Assembly: GCF_048820935.1 (NCBI RefSeq)
Contig: NZ_JBMERD010000014.1
Coordinates: forward strand, 15,478-79,477
DNA: 64,000 nt
Origin: Algicoccus sp048820935
GTDB lineage: Bacteria; Pseudomonadota; Gammaproteobacteria; Burkholderiales; Burkholderiaceae_B
Reading direction: 5' to 3'
In this document: positions 9,479 through 17,982 of the stretch, in pieces
Layout of the letters: each line of letters begins with the position of its first letter
How positions within the stretch are numbered: the first letter of the stretch is position 1
Notes under the pieces: generated by a model
The model's input: the letters and a program-made list of their open reading frames with translations, nothing else
The model's database searches: none
What the model was told of the DNA's origin: nothing
Translations under genes and position numbers: made by a program

Positions 9479-10528
9479 TTAAACCGTCGCAACCGGTGTC
9501 ACTGGTGAACCGACTGCACCAGGCAGTCTGAGTGGTGGCGCTGTCAGGAAGAAACGATTTCGGTTGTTCGCACTTAACCAGTTTGCTAAAGGAGTGAAGT
9601 GCCAAAGTTCTCCGAGATGGATACCCAACTTGAATAAACACAAGTGATGCAGTGGCAAGATGGAACAGTTATGGTGTGACAAATTCGCGGAATAGTTTTC
9701 GACACTGTAATTGTCTGCCGCAATGACTGAAATACCCGATTCACGAATCCAGTTTTGGAGCTCGATGTCGCTGCCATCTAAAACGGCGCAGCTGTTGTGT
9801 AACGTTTCAGCATCTGGTTGCTTATTCAATTGCAAGATCAGATCCGCAAAACCCGTGTGCAGGCACAGCATATCGCCTTCTTCGACTGTAATGCCGTCAC
9901 TTTCCATAATCTGACTGAGTGCTTTAAAACTCACCACTTCGCGTTTATTGCCAAAGTGTTTGTGCAAGTCAATCATGACGCCACGACCTTGAACGCCGGT
10001 CGAAGCCATGTTCTCTATGCCTAACGCTTTGGCACCACAAGTGCTGTGTGAGGACATGTTTTCACCGACGCCACAATCTTGGGCAGATGCAGGTGCAAGG
10101 ATATAGTCCTCGGCACTGTATCCGTTGTAATAAAACGGTTTGGGGTTGCCATCGTCAAGGGCATCAAAGAGTGATCCGACATGGCATAGACCATCCCATT
10201 GGGTGGAGTATTGAAGATGCAAAATGGCGAGATCATCACACAACACATCGTGTGAGTCTGGATTTTTTTGTTGTAAAACGTAATTCATATTGACGTCGCC
10301 ATGACGCAAATTAGGTCTGAGAATCGGTGGATATCTGTTTTCGTTGAGCAAGTTGCCGCCTGGATAGTCCAGCGGCAGGCTTAAACAAAAGGCCTTTCCT
10401 GCTTTGATTTCTTTCGCAGCTTGTTTCACTCGATCGGGTGTTAAGAGGTTTAGTCGCCCCAATTGGTCATCCGCACCAAAATCACCCCAGTTTGAACCAT
10501 CAGGGCGTTTTTTCCATCGAGGACTCAC
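9479..10528 (-). CDS. Cyclase family protein (kynurenine formamidase-like hydrolase)
   Basis: 349 residues of the metal-dependent cyclase/kynurenine formamidase fold. The early DDQLGRLNLLTPDRV and the metal-binding QWDGLCHVG are characteristic, and a later GDMLCLHTGFAD and AADNYSVEN fit the family core. Members hydrolyse amides, lactones or cyclic substrates in catabolic routes. It is read away from the membrane-protein/vWA genes, 85 bp downstream of them on the same strand, so it could share transcripts with them. Confidence 0.85.
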   Translation of the reverse strand: MSPRWKKRPDGSNWGDFGADDQLGRLNLLTPDRVKQAAKEIKAGKAFCLSLPLDYPGGNLLNENRYPPILRPNLRHGDVNMNYVLQQKNPDSHDVLCDDLAILHLQYSTQWDGLCHVGSLFDALDDGNPKPFYYNGYSAEDYILAPASAQDCGVGENMSSHSTCGAKALGIENMASTGVQGRGVMIDLHKHFGNKREVVSFKALSQIMESDGITVEEGDMLCLHTGFADLILQLNKQPDAETLHNSCAVLDGSDIELQNWIRESGISVIAADNYSVENYSANLSHHNCSILPLHHLCLFKLGIHLGELWHFTPLANWLSANNRNRFFLTAPPLRLPGAVGSPVTPVATV

Positions 10529-10613
10529 GTTGTCTCCTTACTGATCAGTTTGTTTTTTATGATTTAAGTTAATGACTGCATTGAAGCCTGGCGCATGTCT
10601 ACACGTGATCTCG

Positions 10614-11606
10614 CTAGGTCGTGACGTCCGTATTCGGCGTTTGGGCGGGAGCGGGTTTTTCTGGTTGACGAAATGCTTCAGCGGCACGCTCTTTAATTTT
10701 GTGGAACTGTTTGGACATGCCATCCAGTTTGGCTTCCCATTCTGGATTAGGCTCCTGATCTTTGATGGTCTGGAAATAGACTTGCATCATGCAAGTCAGT
10801 GCCAGCGGCTCAAAGACAGCGACCTTGATACTCCAAGCCAATAGAATCGCAAAGATGACGACTGCGCCTGAGAATACGCCAGGCATTAAGTAAGCAATCA
10901 ACCCAGCGGGTATGAGCATCACCACAAACACCAAGATGCTTAGAAGGTAGATAATGGCGGCCAACCAAGCTGCATTCTTGAGCATGGGTTTGTAGTTTTG
11001 ACCATAGAGAACCAGCGATTTTTTAGCAGAATCCCAAGGCTCTTCAGATTCGGTGTAAATAATGCGCGCCAAGATGAGCTCATCAATAAACCCCAAGGCC
11101 ATCCGTAAAAAAGCCTGAATGATCGAACCCAGCCGATCACTGCCAGGCAGCATATTGAGCACGCCGCTTACCAAACCAGATAGGGCGCGCACAACCCCTT
11201 TAATGAGGATGTCGATGCCAAACAGAGCGTTGGATGTGCCAAACCGTTGCTGAACGGCTTTTCTGCCATATGCCAAATGGGTTTGACCTTCAGGGATCGG
11301 TTGCTCATTGACGAGTTGCACGAGCACAGCGATGTGAGCGGCTTTGACCATATAAAGCAACCAGGCGCGCGCCCAGTACATGAGTGCTCCAAATATCGAA
11401 AAACCCAGAGCTCCGCCAAAGAACGTGCCAACACTCTGTCCATCCCCCCCGAAAATGGACCCAATACCGTATCCAATCCCTGCGCCAACCCCGGTGACGA
11501 TGATGTAGCCAATGGAGATACCGATATACACCAGTAGACGTAACAAGACAAAATTGAGAGTGCGCATCATGAGGCCGATGGCGGTGCCAAGCTTAAAATC
11601 CCACAT
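10614..11606 (-). CDS. Multi-pass membrane protein, unknown function
   Basis: 330 residues with a glycine-rich hydrophobic N-terminus (VTGVGAGIGYGIGSIFGG), further hydrophobic segments in the middle and at about residues 215-270, and a soluble charged C-terminal tail ending in AEAFRQPEKPAPAQTPN. No enzyme motif was seen. It begins 36 bp after the vWA gene on the same strand, so the two probably form an operon. Confidence 0.75.
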   Translation of the reverse strand: MWDFKLGTAIGLMMRTLNFVLLRLLVYIGISIGYIIVTGVGAGIGYGIGSIFGGDGQSVGTFFGGALGFSIFGALMYWARAWLLYMVKAAHIAVLVQLVNEQPIPEGQTHLAYGRKAVQQRFGTSNALFGIDILIKGVVRALSGLVSGVLNMLPGSDRLGSIIQAFLRMALGFIDELILARIIYTESEEPWDSAKKSLVLYGQNYKPMLKNAAWLAAIIYLLSILVFVVMLIPAGLIAYLMPGVFSGAVVIFAILLAWSIKVAVFEPLALTCMMQVYFQTIKDQEPNPEWEAKLDGMSKQFHKIKERAAEAFRQPEKPAPAQTPNTDVTT

Positions 11607-11642
11607 GGTTGAACAACTCCTTGTTGATTAAATAAATGGGCT

Positions 11643-12245
11643 TTAGTTGCGCCCTGGTCGATAAATGGGCAATTGCATCCAATCCACATTGGGCTCGATT
11701 TGTATGCGACGCAACCACATGGATTGAATGGCGTCATCCATGACGACAGGCTCATAAGCCATCACATCTATGATCGGATCAGAGCCTAAGCCATCGGCAG
11801 CACACGTTTCTTCACCATCGGATACCAAAATAACAGTCGCTTCGTTTTCGGTAAATTTAAGAGCGTGAGCGGCCTGTTGGACGGCATCGGTCATAGGCGT
11901 CATGCCCCTGGGGTTAAGCCCCATCACTGCCTTTCGAATTGTTTCACGGTCCGAACCAACGGGAGCGAGCATCTCAATGTCACGGCAATCGCCTTTGCGG
12001 TTATGCCCATAGGCGATTAAGCCTAAGCGTCGATTATCCGGTAAGTCGGTCAACAATTGACTGACCACATCGCGTGCAATCACAATTTTATTGACGCCAT
12101 CAATCTGACCCCACATGGATCCGGAGGCATCAAACACCAGAATCGCATCGGTCATCTTAGAGTTTGATTGTGGCTGCGGCTGCGATAAAGCAGTGCCGCC
12201 TGTGATCAAACCACTCAAAAGCAAACACCAAGAGAGTCGTTTCAT
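11643..12245 (-). CDS. Secreted vWA-domain protein, apparently shortened
   Basis: 200 residues with a signal peptide (KRLSWCLLLSGLITGGTALS) and a von Willebrand factor A domain showing the metal-site motifs DASGSMWGQ, TPMTDAV and VSDGEET. In related proteins the text after SDGEETC continues with a cysteine-rich turn and a further beta sheet. Here it switches abruptly to GLGSDPIIDVMAYEPVVMDD and ends within 50 residues. This suggests an internal deletion joining the vWA core to the original C-terminus. It is followed at 36 bp by the membrane-protein gene. Confidence 0.8.
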   Translation of the reverse strand: MKRLSWCLLLSGLITGGTALSQPQPQSNSKMTDAILVFDASGSMWGQIDGVNKIVIARDVVSQLLTDLPDNRRLGLIAYGHNRKGDCRDIEMLAPVGSDRETIRKAVMGLNPRGMTPMTDAVQQAAHALKFTENEATVILVSDGEETCAADGLGSDPIIDVMAYEPVVMDDAIQSMWLRRIQIEPNVDWMQLPIYRPGRN

Positions 12246-12519
12246 TTAAAGTTCCTGATTTATTGATGTTTTTATAGGCAGTGATAGATTTTGATGATGC
12301 GATGTAACTTTTATAAAGCTGTCATAACAGTTCGGCTTGGTACAGCAGATGACGCAGTAAAGCCTGATTAATCAATGAGGCAGGTGAGTGTTCTAGAGGG
12401 TTTTTAAATTGTTTTTAGATAGACCGTTCTAGCCAACATAGGCAACAGACAACTCGGTGTCAATCCCGTTTTACCCGTTGATCATCGGCTTGGCGTGTCC
12501 CCTAACTCAAAAAACGCAA
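12246..12519. other. Intergenic stretch, no feature recognised
   Basis: 274 bp between the vWA gene start and the ThiV-like symporter stop, both on the minus strand. It should hold the promoter of the vWA operon. No open frame, repeat or convincing terminator was seen. Confidence 0.5.
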
Positions 12520-13959
12520 CTATCCTTTCAAACTTCGCACCGCTTGAGCAAGCTGCGTAAAGTCAAAACGGTTTTTGCTGGGCAGAATCCGTAAAACGAC
12601 AGAAATGGCAACGGGGACCAGTGATGCCAGTAGGAAAGACTCTAATAAATGGGTGGTGGGTGCACTCGGTGTTGGGAATAGGGTGAGTCCAGCAATCAGA
12701 CCACCCAGGGTGCTTAACACTGCATGAAAACCTTGGTAGCGCGCATTGTAAAACCCAAAAAAAACTGGAAAGGCTGCGGCGCAACACAGTAAATCGGCTA
12801 ATAAAAACAGATACAAAATACTGTATCCCTGAGAGGCGACATACAGCACGGGAATGGATAGCACAATGATCAACCAGCGTGCAATGAGCAGCAACTGGCG
12901 TGCTGTCAGCTGCGGGAGCAAGCGGCGCAGATCGACAATAAAAAGACTGGAGAGTCCACTAATGGTTGAGTCTGCGCTACTCATAATCAGTGCTAGACCA
13001 AAGGGCAGCAGCCCAATGGCAAACCAGATGGATGTTTGTGTAAACAAGACGTTGAACAAAGCCACTGATCCGTCACCTGATAAACCCATGCCGACAAACG
13101 CCAAGCCAAAGAGCCCCATGGCAAAAATAATCGGAAAACTCAATAGACCACTAAACGCAAACCCAAAAAACAGAGCTTTGTTGTCCCGTGCCGCAAAAAT
13201 ACGCTGCCAAGTACCTTGGTAAAATAAACCTGTCAGTACTACAGCGATAAAGAATGTCAGACCTGATTTCAAGCCATTTAGATCCCATGGGTTGAGTAGT
13301 TGCGGGGCGCGTTCACGCAGGCCTTGTAGGACAGGAGCCGCACCACCCGTCGCTTTCCAGCCCATCAAAAGTAAAACCAACAGAAATGGAATGATGACCA
13401 GCATCTGCAGCCTGTCTGTAAAAATCGTGGTGCGCAAGCCACCGTATAGTGTGTAAACCAAAGTCGCGACCATCACGATGCTGGCTGTAATCCAAAGTGG
13501 AACCGGTGCGATGAGGGCAACCATTTGTGCGATGGCCGTCAATCCAGCTGTCAGGCTGATGAGCATGTACAGCAGCATAATGATCAGCACAAAGCCATAC
13601 ATCATGCGCCCGTAACGGTTCAATACAAACTCGGTGAGAGTGTGTCCTTGTGGCATGAGCGTGCGGATACGTTGCCCTAATGGAATCATGATGAAACGAG
13701 GCACCAGAGAACCCAACGCATAGCCTGTGATCGCACCGATGCCACCCCAGGTTGCAGCTTGTGCTGGACCAAACAAAATCCAAGTGCCTAGCGTGGTAGC
13801 CAATAAAGTCAGGAGTGTGGCGGTTGCGCTTTGACTGTTGCGTGCGACGAGGTAGTCCTCAAGCTTGTCCTGAGTACGACGTGCATAGAGCAGGCCAGGA
13901 ATCGCAAAAAGCGCCGCAAAAACGGTCAGCCAGATCACGGCTGTAGATGTGGTTAGCAT
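12520..13959 (-). CDS. thiV: Sodium:solute symporter under TPP riboswitch control (ThiV-like, thiamine-precursor uptake)
   Basis: 479-residue SSS-family symporter with about thirteen hydrophobic segments, the loop DKLEDYLVARNSQSATATLLT and the sodium-site helix IMSSADSTISGLSSL. Its leader holds a complete TPP riboswitch 107 bp before the start. PanF-like symporters behind TPP riboswitches were named ThiV by comparative genomics and are thought to import the pyrimidine precursor HMP or thiamine. The symbol rests on this context, not on a substrate signature. It is divergent from the dehydrogenase/monooxygenase operon. Confidence 0.75.
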   Translation of the reverse strand: MLTTSTAVIWLTVFAALFAIPGLLYARRTQDKLEDYLVARNSQSATATLLTLLATTLGTWILFGPAQAATWGGIGAITGYALGSLVPRFIMIPLGQRIRTLMPQGHTLTEFVLNRYGRMMYGFVLIIMLLYMLISLTAGLTAIAQMVALIAPVPLWITASIVMVATLVYTLYGGLRTTIFTDRLQMLVIIPFLLVLLLMGWKATGGAAPVLQGLRERAPQLLNPWDLNGLKSGLTFFIAVVLTGLFYQGTWQRIFAARDNKALFFGFAFSGLLSFPIIFAMGLFGLAFVGMGLSGDGSVALFNVLFTQTSIWFAIGLLPFGLALIMSSADSTISGLSSLFIVDLRRLLPQLTARQLLLIARWLIIVLSIPVLYVASQGYSILYLFLLADLLCCAAAFPVFFGFYNARYQGFHAVLSTLGGLIAGLTLFPTPSAPTTHLLESFLLASLVPVAISVVLRILPSKNRFDFTQLAQAVRSLKG

Positions 13960-14065
13960 GGTGCGTTATTGCCCTTGTCGTTCGTCATTAACGGAATGTC
14001 CCAGTGGTGTCGGGATGACGATAGACAAACAAGGACGCGCAAGCGTGGCAACCATGTTGTGTGAG

Positions 14066-14157
14066 TTCCATCCCTTCGCCGGCATTACCCAGATCAGGTG
14101 CAAAGGGTTACTGCAGTGACGCAGACTCTCAGCCAATGATTGGCGCCCCTTGGATAG
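14066..14157 (-). promoter_or_regulatory. TPP riboswitch (THI element) of the symporter gene
   Basis: Read on the minus strand this has all conserved THI parts in order: GGGGCGCC, GGCTGAGA (complement of 14127-14134), ACCCTTTG, CACCTGATCTGGGTAATGCC (core CCTGAT at 14093-14098) and GCGAAGGGATGG (complement of 14068-14079). TPP-bound THI elements repress downstream genes. The 107-nt linker to the symporter start holds no strong T-run hairpin, so control is more likely at translation. Confidence 0.95.
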
Positions 14158-14261
14158 TTCGCAGCCTACAAGGGTTGTTGTTGGTTGTCAATCCCAGTGC
14201 ATTTGTTTTTGCTAGGGAAAGTGCTTGTTGCGAACCGCTTGTTGTGTGCTATGGTGAGTAT

Positions 14262-14342
14262 TCGACACGGGGTGTCTTCTTGATAGGACTGAGAAAAAAC
14301 CCGTTGAACCTGATCCAGATTATGCTGGCGAAGGGATGTCAA
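14262..14342 (+). promoter_or_regulatory. TPP riboswitch (THI element) of the dehydrogenase/monooxygenase operon
   Basis: The conserved parts are CGGGGTGTC, GGACTGAGA (CTGAGA at 14289-14294), ACCTGATCCAGATTATGCTGG (CCTGAT at 14309-14314) and GCGAAGGGATG. The closing stem P1 can form between GACA at 14264-14267 and TGTC at 14337-14340. It is back-to-back with the minus-strand TPP riboswitch, about 105 bp away, so both promoters sit in a very short shared space. Confidence 0.95.
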
Positions 14343-14371
14343 CTGCAGACTGGCTGAGCTGCTTACCCATA

Positions 14372-14393
14372 CCTTCGCCTCCTTTGTGAGGTG
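14372..14393 (+). promoter_or_regulatory. Expression platform sequestering the ribosome site
   Basis: CCTTCGCC at 14372-14379 is the exact complement of GGCGAAGG at 14327-14334 inside the riboswitch. CGCCTC at 14376-14381 can instead pair with GAGGTG at 14388-14393, which contains the ribosome site of the dehydrogenase gene. So without TPP the riboswitch 3' part can hold the anti-SD strand. With TPP bound that strand is free to close over the ribosome site. This supports translational repression by TPP and the ATG at 14397 as start. Confidence 0.7.
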
Positions 14394-14396
14394 TCT

Positions 14397-15170
14397 ATGC
14401 AAAACTCTATTCATTTCGATCAACAGATCGTGTTGGTCACAGGTGGTGCCCGAGGCTTGGGCGAGCATCTGGTGCGTGCTTTTGTACGTGAGGGTGCACG
14501 CGTTGTCATTAACTATGCCAATAGTGCCCAAGCCGCTCAAAAGCTCGAAAGCGAAGCGCCAGAAAAACTATTGGCAATTCAGGCAGATATTACAGACGCA
14601 ACGGCCGTGCAAGCCATGTTTGCAAAGGCCAAAGCGCATTTTGGGCAGCCGGTGACGACCTTAATCAATAATGCATTGCCAAGCTTTTCATTCAATGGTG
14701 ACGCCCGACCGAGTGTTGAGGAACTGACGCTGGCACATTTGCATCAACAGTTTGATGGTGTGGTGGGCGGCGCGCTCAATACGGTGCAAGCGGCCTTGGA
14801 AGGCATGCGTGAGGCGGGGTTTGGTCGCATTGTGAACATTGGAACGAATTTGTTTCAGAATCCGGTGGTGCCTTATCACGACTACACCGCAGGTAAAGCG
14901 GCTTTGTTGTCTTTGACGCGGACGCTTGCGCAAGATTTGGGTGCAGACAATATCACGGTCAACATGGTGTCTGGCGGTCTGTTGCGAACCACCGATGCGT
15001 CGGCAGCGACGCCTGAAGCGGTGTTTGATTACATCGCGGACAACACACCTTTGCGGCGTGTCACCACACCGGCTGAGTTTGCCGATGCAATTGTGTTTTT
15101 TGCATCGCCCTGGGCACGTGCCGTGACCGGACAAAACTTAGTCGTTGATGGCGGGTTGGTGAAAAACTGA
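14397..15170 (+). CDS. Short-chain dehydrogenase/reductase, TPP-regulated
   Basis: 257 residues of the classical SDR fold. The cofactor loop TGGARGLGEH, the NNA motif (LINNALPSF), the conserved position in NIGTNLF, the catalytic YHDYTAGK (Y and K) and the C-terminal GQNLVVDGG are all present. I chose the ATG at 14397 because GAGG lies five bases before it; an in-frame GTG at 14391 overlaps that site. The stop overlaps the monooxygenase start by one base, so the two are translationally coupled. The TPP riboswitch in the leader implies work in thiamine precursor metabolism; the substrate is unknown. Confidence 0.88.
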   Translation: MQNSIHFDQQIVLVTGGARGLGEHLVRAFVREGARVVINYANSAQAAQKLESEAPEKLLAIQADITDATAVQAMFAKAKAHFGQPVTTLINNALPSFSFNGDARPSVEELTLAHLHQQFDGVVGGALNTVQAALEGMREAGFGRIVNIGTNLFQNPVVPYHDYTAGKAALLSLTRTLAQDLGADNITVNMVSGGLLRTTDASAATPEAVFDYIADNTPLRRVTTPAEFADAIVFFASPWARAVTGQNLVVDGGLVKN

Positions 15171-16486
15171 TGAAAACAACTCTAATCAATCAGCCGCGCA
15201 TGATGCACTTGAACTTATTCATCATGGGTTGCGGCCATCACAAAGCGGCCTGGCGACACCCAAACTCAGCCGTTGAACAGCTGGGTGACATTGCTTATTA
15301 CGCACAGCTGGCGCAAATTGCCGAGCGAGGTTTATTCGATGCTGTGTTTTTTGCGGATGGTGGGACTGTGGGCAATGTGTCGGATGGCAGCCCCTGGTTT
15401 ATGGAGCCATTGACTGCGATTGCGGCAATGAGCCAAGCGACCGACAAAATCGGATTTATCAGCACAGTCTCGAGTACGTTCTTTACGCCATTCCATGCAG
15501 CGCGCATGTTGGCTTCCTTAGATCACATCAGTAAAGGTCGGATTGGCTGGAATGTCGTGACGTCGATGTTTGACGCCGAAGCGCGTAATCACGGCTATCA
15601 GTCGATGCCACCGCATGCGGATCGCTATCGTCGAGCTGAGGAGTTTGTGCAGGCAGTACTGGCATTATGGGACTCTTGGCAAGACGATGCCTTGTTGTTT
15701 GACCGACAGGGGCATTACGCACACCCAGACCGAGTGAAACCGATTCATCACGAAGGCGAGTTTTTTCTGGTGGATGGACCACTGACTGTGCCGCGTCCGA
15801 TTCAGGGGCATCCGGTGTTGTTTCAAGCGGGCGCCTCGGAACAAGGTCGCACGCTCGCGGCACAGTGTGCCGAAGCGATATATGCCGTGGCTTACGATTT
15901 GCCAGCGGCCCAAAGTTATTACCGCGATATTAAACGTCGTGTGAAAGCTGTGGGCCGTACTGTGGATGTGCCCATCATGCCGGGTTTGGTGACCTACGTG
16001 GCAGAAACCGAAGCGCAAGCACGTGCCAAACAGCGTGAGCTGGATGAATTGTTGCCAGTTGAGGCTTCTTTACGCCAGCTTGGGACGTTTGTTGGTCAGG
16101 ACTGTATGGATTGGGAGCTAGACGCCCCGGTTCCTGATTTGCCACCCACTTCGGAGTTTAAGGGGCCACAAGGTCGCTATACGACGATGCTGCGCATTAT
16201 TGAGACAGAGCAGCCAACCGTGCGTCAATTGCTCGGACGGATCGCTGCAGGTGGGGGCCATTGCACGATGGTGGGGACACCAGAGCAGATTGCCGATCAA
16301 ATGGAACACTGGTTTCGAAACGAAGGTGCCGATGGTTTTAATTTAATGCCACCATCACTACCTGGCAGTATCGAAGACTTTGTAGAGCTAGTGGTGCCAG
16401 AATTGCAGCGACGTGGATTGTTTCGTACAGAGTACGAAGGCAGTACTTTACGCGAACATCTTGGTTTAGATCGGCCGAATCATTAA
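15170..16486 (+). CDS. Flavin-dependent monooxygenase, NtaA/SnaA/DszA family
   Basis: 438-residue bacterial-luciferase-like oxygenase of the nitrilotriacetate monooxygenase group. Features include MMHLNLFIMGCGHHKAAWRHP at the start, GRIGWNVVTSMFDAEARNHG, HEGEFFLVDGPL and HPVLFQAGASEQGR near the flavin site. These enzymes use reduced FMN from a separate reductase, which is not encoded nearby, to oxidise C-N or C-S compounds. Coupled translation with the SDR and the TPP riboswitch suggest that the pair converts a thiamine-related compound when thiamine is short. That role is inference. Confidence 0.88.
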   Translation: MKTTLINQPRMMHLNLFIMGCGHHKAAWRHPNSAVEQLGDIAYYAQLAQIAERGLFDAVFFADGGTVGNVSDGSPWFMEPLTAIAAMSQATDKIGFISTVSSTFFTPFHAARMLASLDHISKGRIGWNVVTSMFDAEARNHGYQSMPPHADRYRRAEEFVQAVLALWDSWQDDALLFDRQGHYAHPDRVKPIHHEGEFFLVDGPLTVPRPIQGHPVLFQAGASEQGRTLAAQCAEAIYAVAYDLPAAQSYYRDIKRRVKAVGRTVDVPIMPGLVTYVAETEAQARAKQRELDELLPVEASLRQLGTFVGQDCMDWELDAPVPDLPPTSEFKGPQGRYTTMLRIIETEQPTVRQLLGRIAAGGGHCTMVGTPEQIADQMEHWFRNEGADGFNLMPPSLPGSIEDFVELVVPELQRRGLFRTEYEGSTLREHLGLDRPNH

Positions 16487-16572
16487 GTTGTTAGTCGGGC
16501 GAAAATTGTTGCTTGTGAAACTGTTTTAATTGTTTATCCCATTGATATTAAAATAGTTTTAAGTCATTTTTT

Positions 16573-16596
16573 GCTGTGCTGATAGAATCGCACAGC
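16573..16596. promoter_or_regulatory. Inverted repeat upstream of the Bug receptor gene
   Basis: GCTGTGC at 16573-16579 and GCACAGC at 16590-16596 form perfect 7-bp arms with a ten-base spacer, in the 288-bp gap between the monooxygenase stop and the receptor start. It could be an operator or a weak terminator stem; no T-run follows. Confidence 0.35.
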
Positions 16597-16774
16597 TTGT
16601 CTTGACCGAGTTTACGCAATACACCCTAGCGAGACATCATTAATGGTTCAATGGGGTCGAAAATTTGGTCAAATCTGCGAAGAAAGTCAGAATTGATCAT
16701 TTGTGATCGCCAACCATTGTGTTCGTATTTTAAAGCCCCTGTTGGTTCAGGGGAGCCTTGATGGAGCTTAAATT

Positions 16775-17743
16775 ATGTCATTACCTCGTGTTGCTGGAAT
16801 TGCGGCATTGACCCTTCTGTCCGCTGCACACATGCCAGCTTATGCCGAATATCCTGATCAGCCGATTACGATTGTGGTGCCCTTCCCACCTGGTGCGGGG
16901 ACTGATATTACGGCTCGTACGCTGGCCATGGAAATGCAACCGCTGTTTAGTCAACCTTTAATTGTTCTGAATAAAGCGGGCGCTGGTGGCATGATCGCAA
17001 GTGAGTATGTCAAAAACGCCAAACCCAATGGATATACCTTGCTGTTTGGTGCCATTGCACCATTGGCGATTGCGCCTAACTTACAGAAAGCACCATCTTA
17101 TGATCCATTAACGGACTTTACCTACATCGCGTCGGTCGCCGCTGTGACAAGTGTGATCATGGTTAATACGGACTCCCCGTACAAAACCGTCAACGATATC
17201 TTGGATGAAGCCCGTAAAAATCCAGGCAAATTAACTTACGGTTCATTTGGTAACGGTTCTTCAGCACACGTAGGCGCTGCCCAGCTGACAAACCAAGAAG
17301 GTGTTGAAATCACTCACGTTCCTTATCGTGGATCTGCGCCAGCTTCATTGGCTCTGCAAGGCGGTGAAATCGACATGATGTTTGAGAACATGCCGTCTGC
17401 CATCCGCAATACACAAGCTGGTCGGGTGCGTCCTGTGGCAGTGACCACGCCAGAACGATCTAAATTGATGCCTGAAGTGCCAACTCTGCGTGAATCAGGC
17501 TTTGATTTTGAGATGAAAGCTTGGTATGGCATGGTGGGACCTGCAGGTATGCCAGAAGACATCGTTCAGAAATTGGCAACTGCCTTTAACACCACACTTG
17601 CCAAACCAGAGTTTCAAGAAAAATTGCTGGCTCAAGGTGCAGAGCCCTTCATCAGCACACCTCAAGAGTTTAAAGACTTTGTGACCCTTGAGAACGAACG
17701 CTGGCGTAAAGTGATCCTGGAAGCAGGTGCTCAGGTCGACTAA
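16775..17743 (+). CDS. Bug/TctC-type periplasmic substrate-binding protein
   Basis: 322-residue tripartite tricarboxylate transporter receptor. A signal peptide ends near AHMPAYAEYPDQPI, followed by the family motifs ITIVVPFPPGAGTDITAR, SEYVKNAKPNGYTLLFG and VPYRGSAPASLALQGGEIDMMFEN. GGAG lies ten bases before the ATG. Such orphan receptors are abundant in Burkholderiales and bind carboxylates. No membrane partners (TctA/TctB) lie in this window. Its place before the FAH/hpaH/hpaI genes suggests that it may bind an aromatic or dicarboxylic acid. Confidence 0.9.
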   Translation: MSLPRVAGIAALTLLSAAHMPAYAEYPDQPITIVVPFPPGAGTDITARTLAMEMQPLFSQPLIVLNKAGAGGMIASEYVKNAKPNGYTLLFGAIAPLAIAPNLQKAPSYDPLTDFTYIASVAAVTSVIMVNTDSPYKTVNDILDEARKNPGKLTYGSFGNGSSAHVGAAQLTNQEGVEITHVPYRGSAPASLALQGGEIDMMFENMPSAIRNTQAGRVRPVAVTTPERSKLMPEVPTLRESGFDFEMKAWYGMVGPAGMPEDIVQKLATAFNTTLAKPEFQEKLLAQGAEPFISTPQEFKDFVTLENERWRKVILEAGAQVD

Positions 17744-17982
17744 ACGCTGAGATTGGATGCGGTTGACAGTCCGTAAAGCTGTCAGCTGCAACCAATACGT
17801 CATTCACATCAAGTAGTCATCCAGCGTGAAGCGTACTCACCTTGGATGCGCATACATTTTTAACGACTTCAGAATGAACGGCTTTGCAAAGTCGTCGGAT
17901 CATGTCGGTCTAGTCGTTTTTATTATTTGGGGTGTTTACGCTTCAAAGCCACGAATTCATTCAACAAGCAGGAGTACACGCG

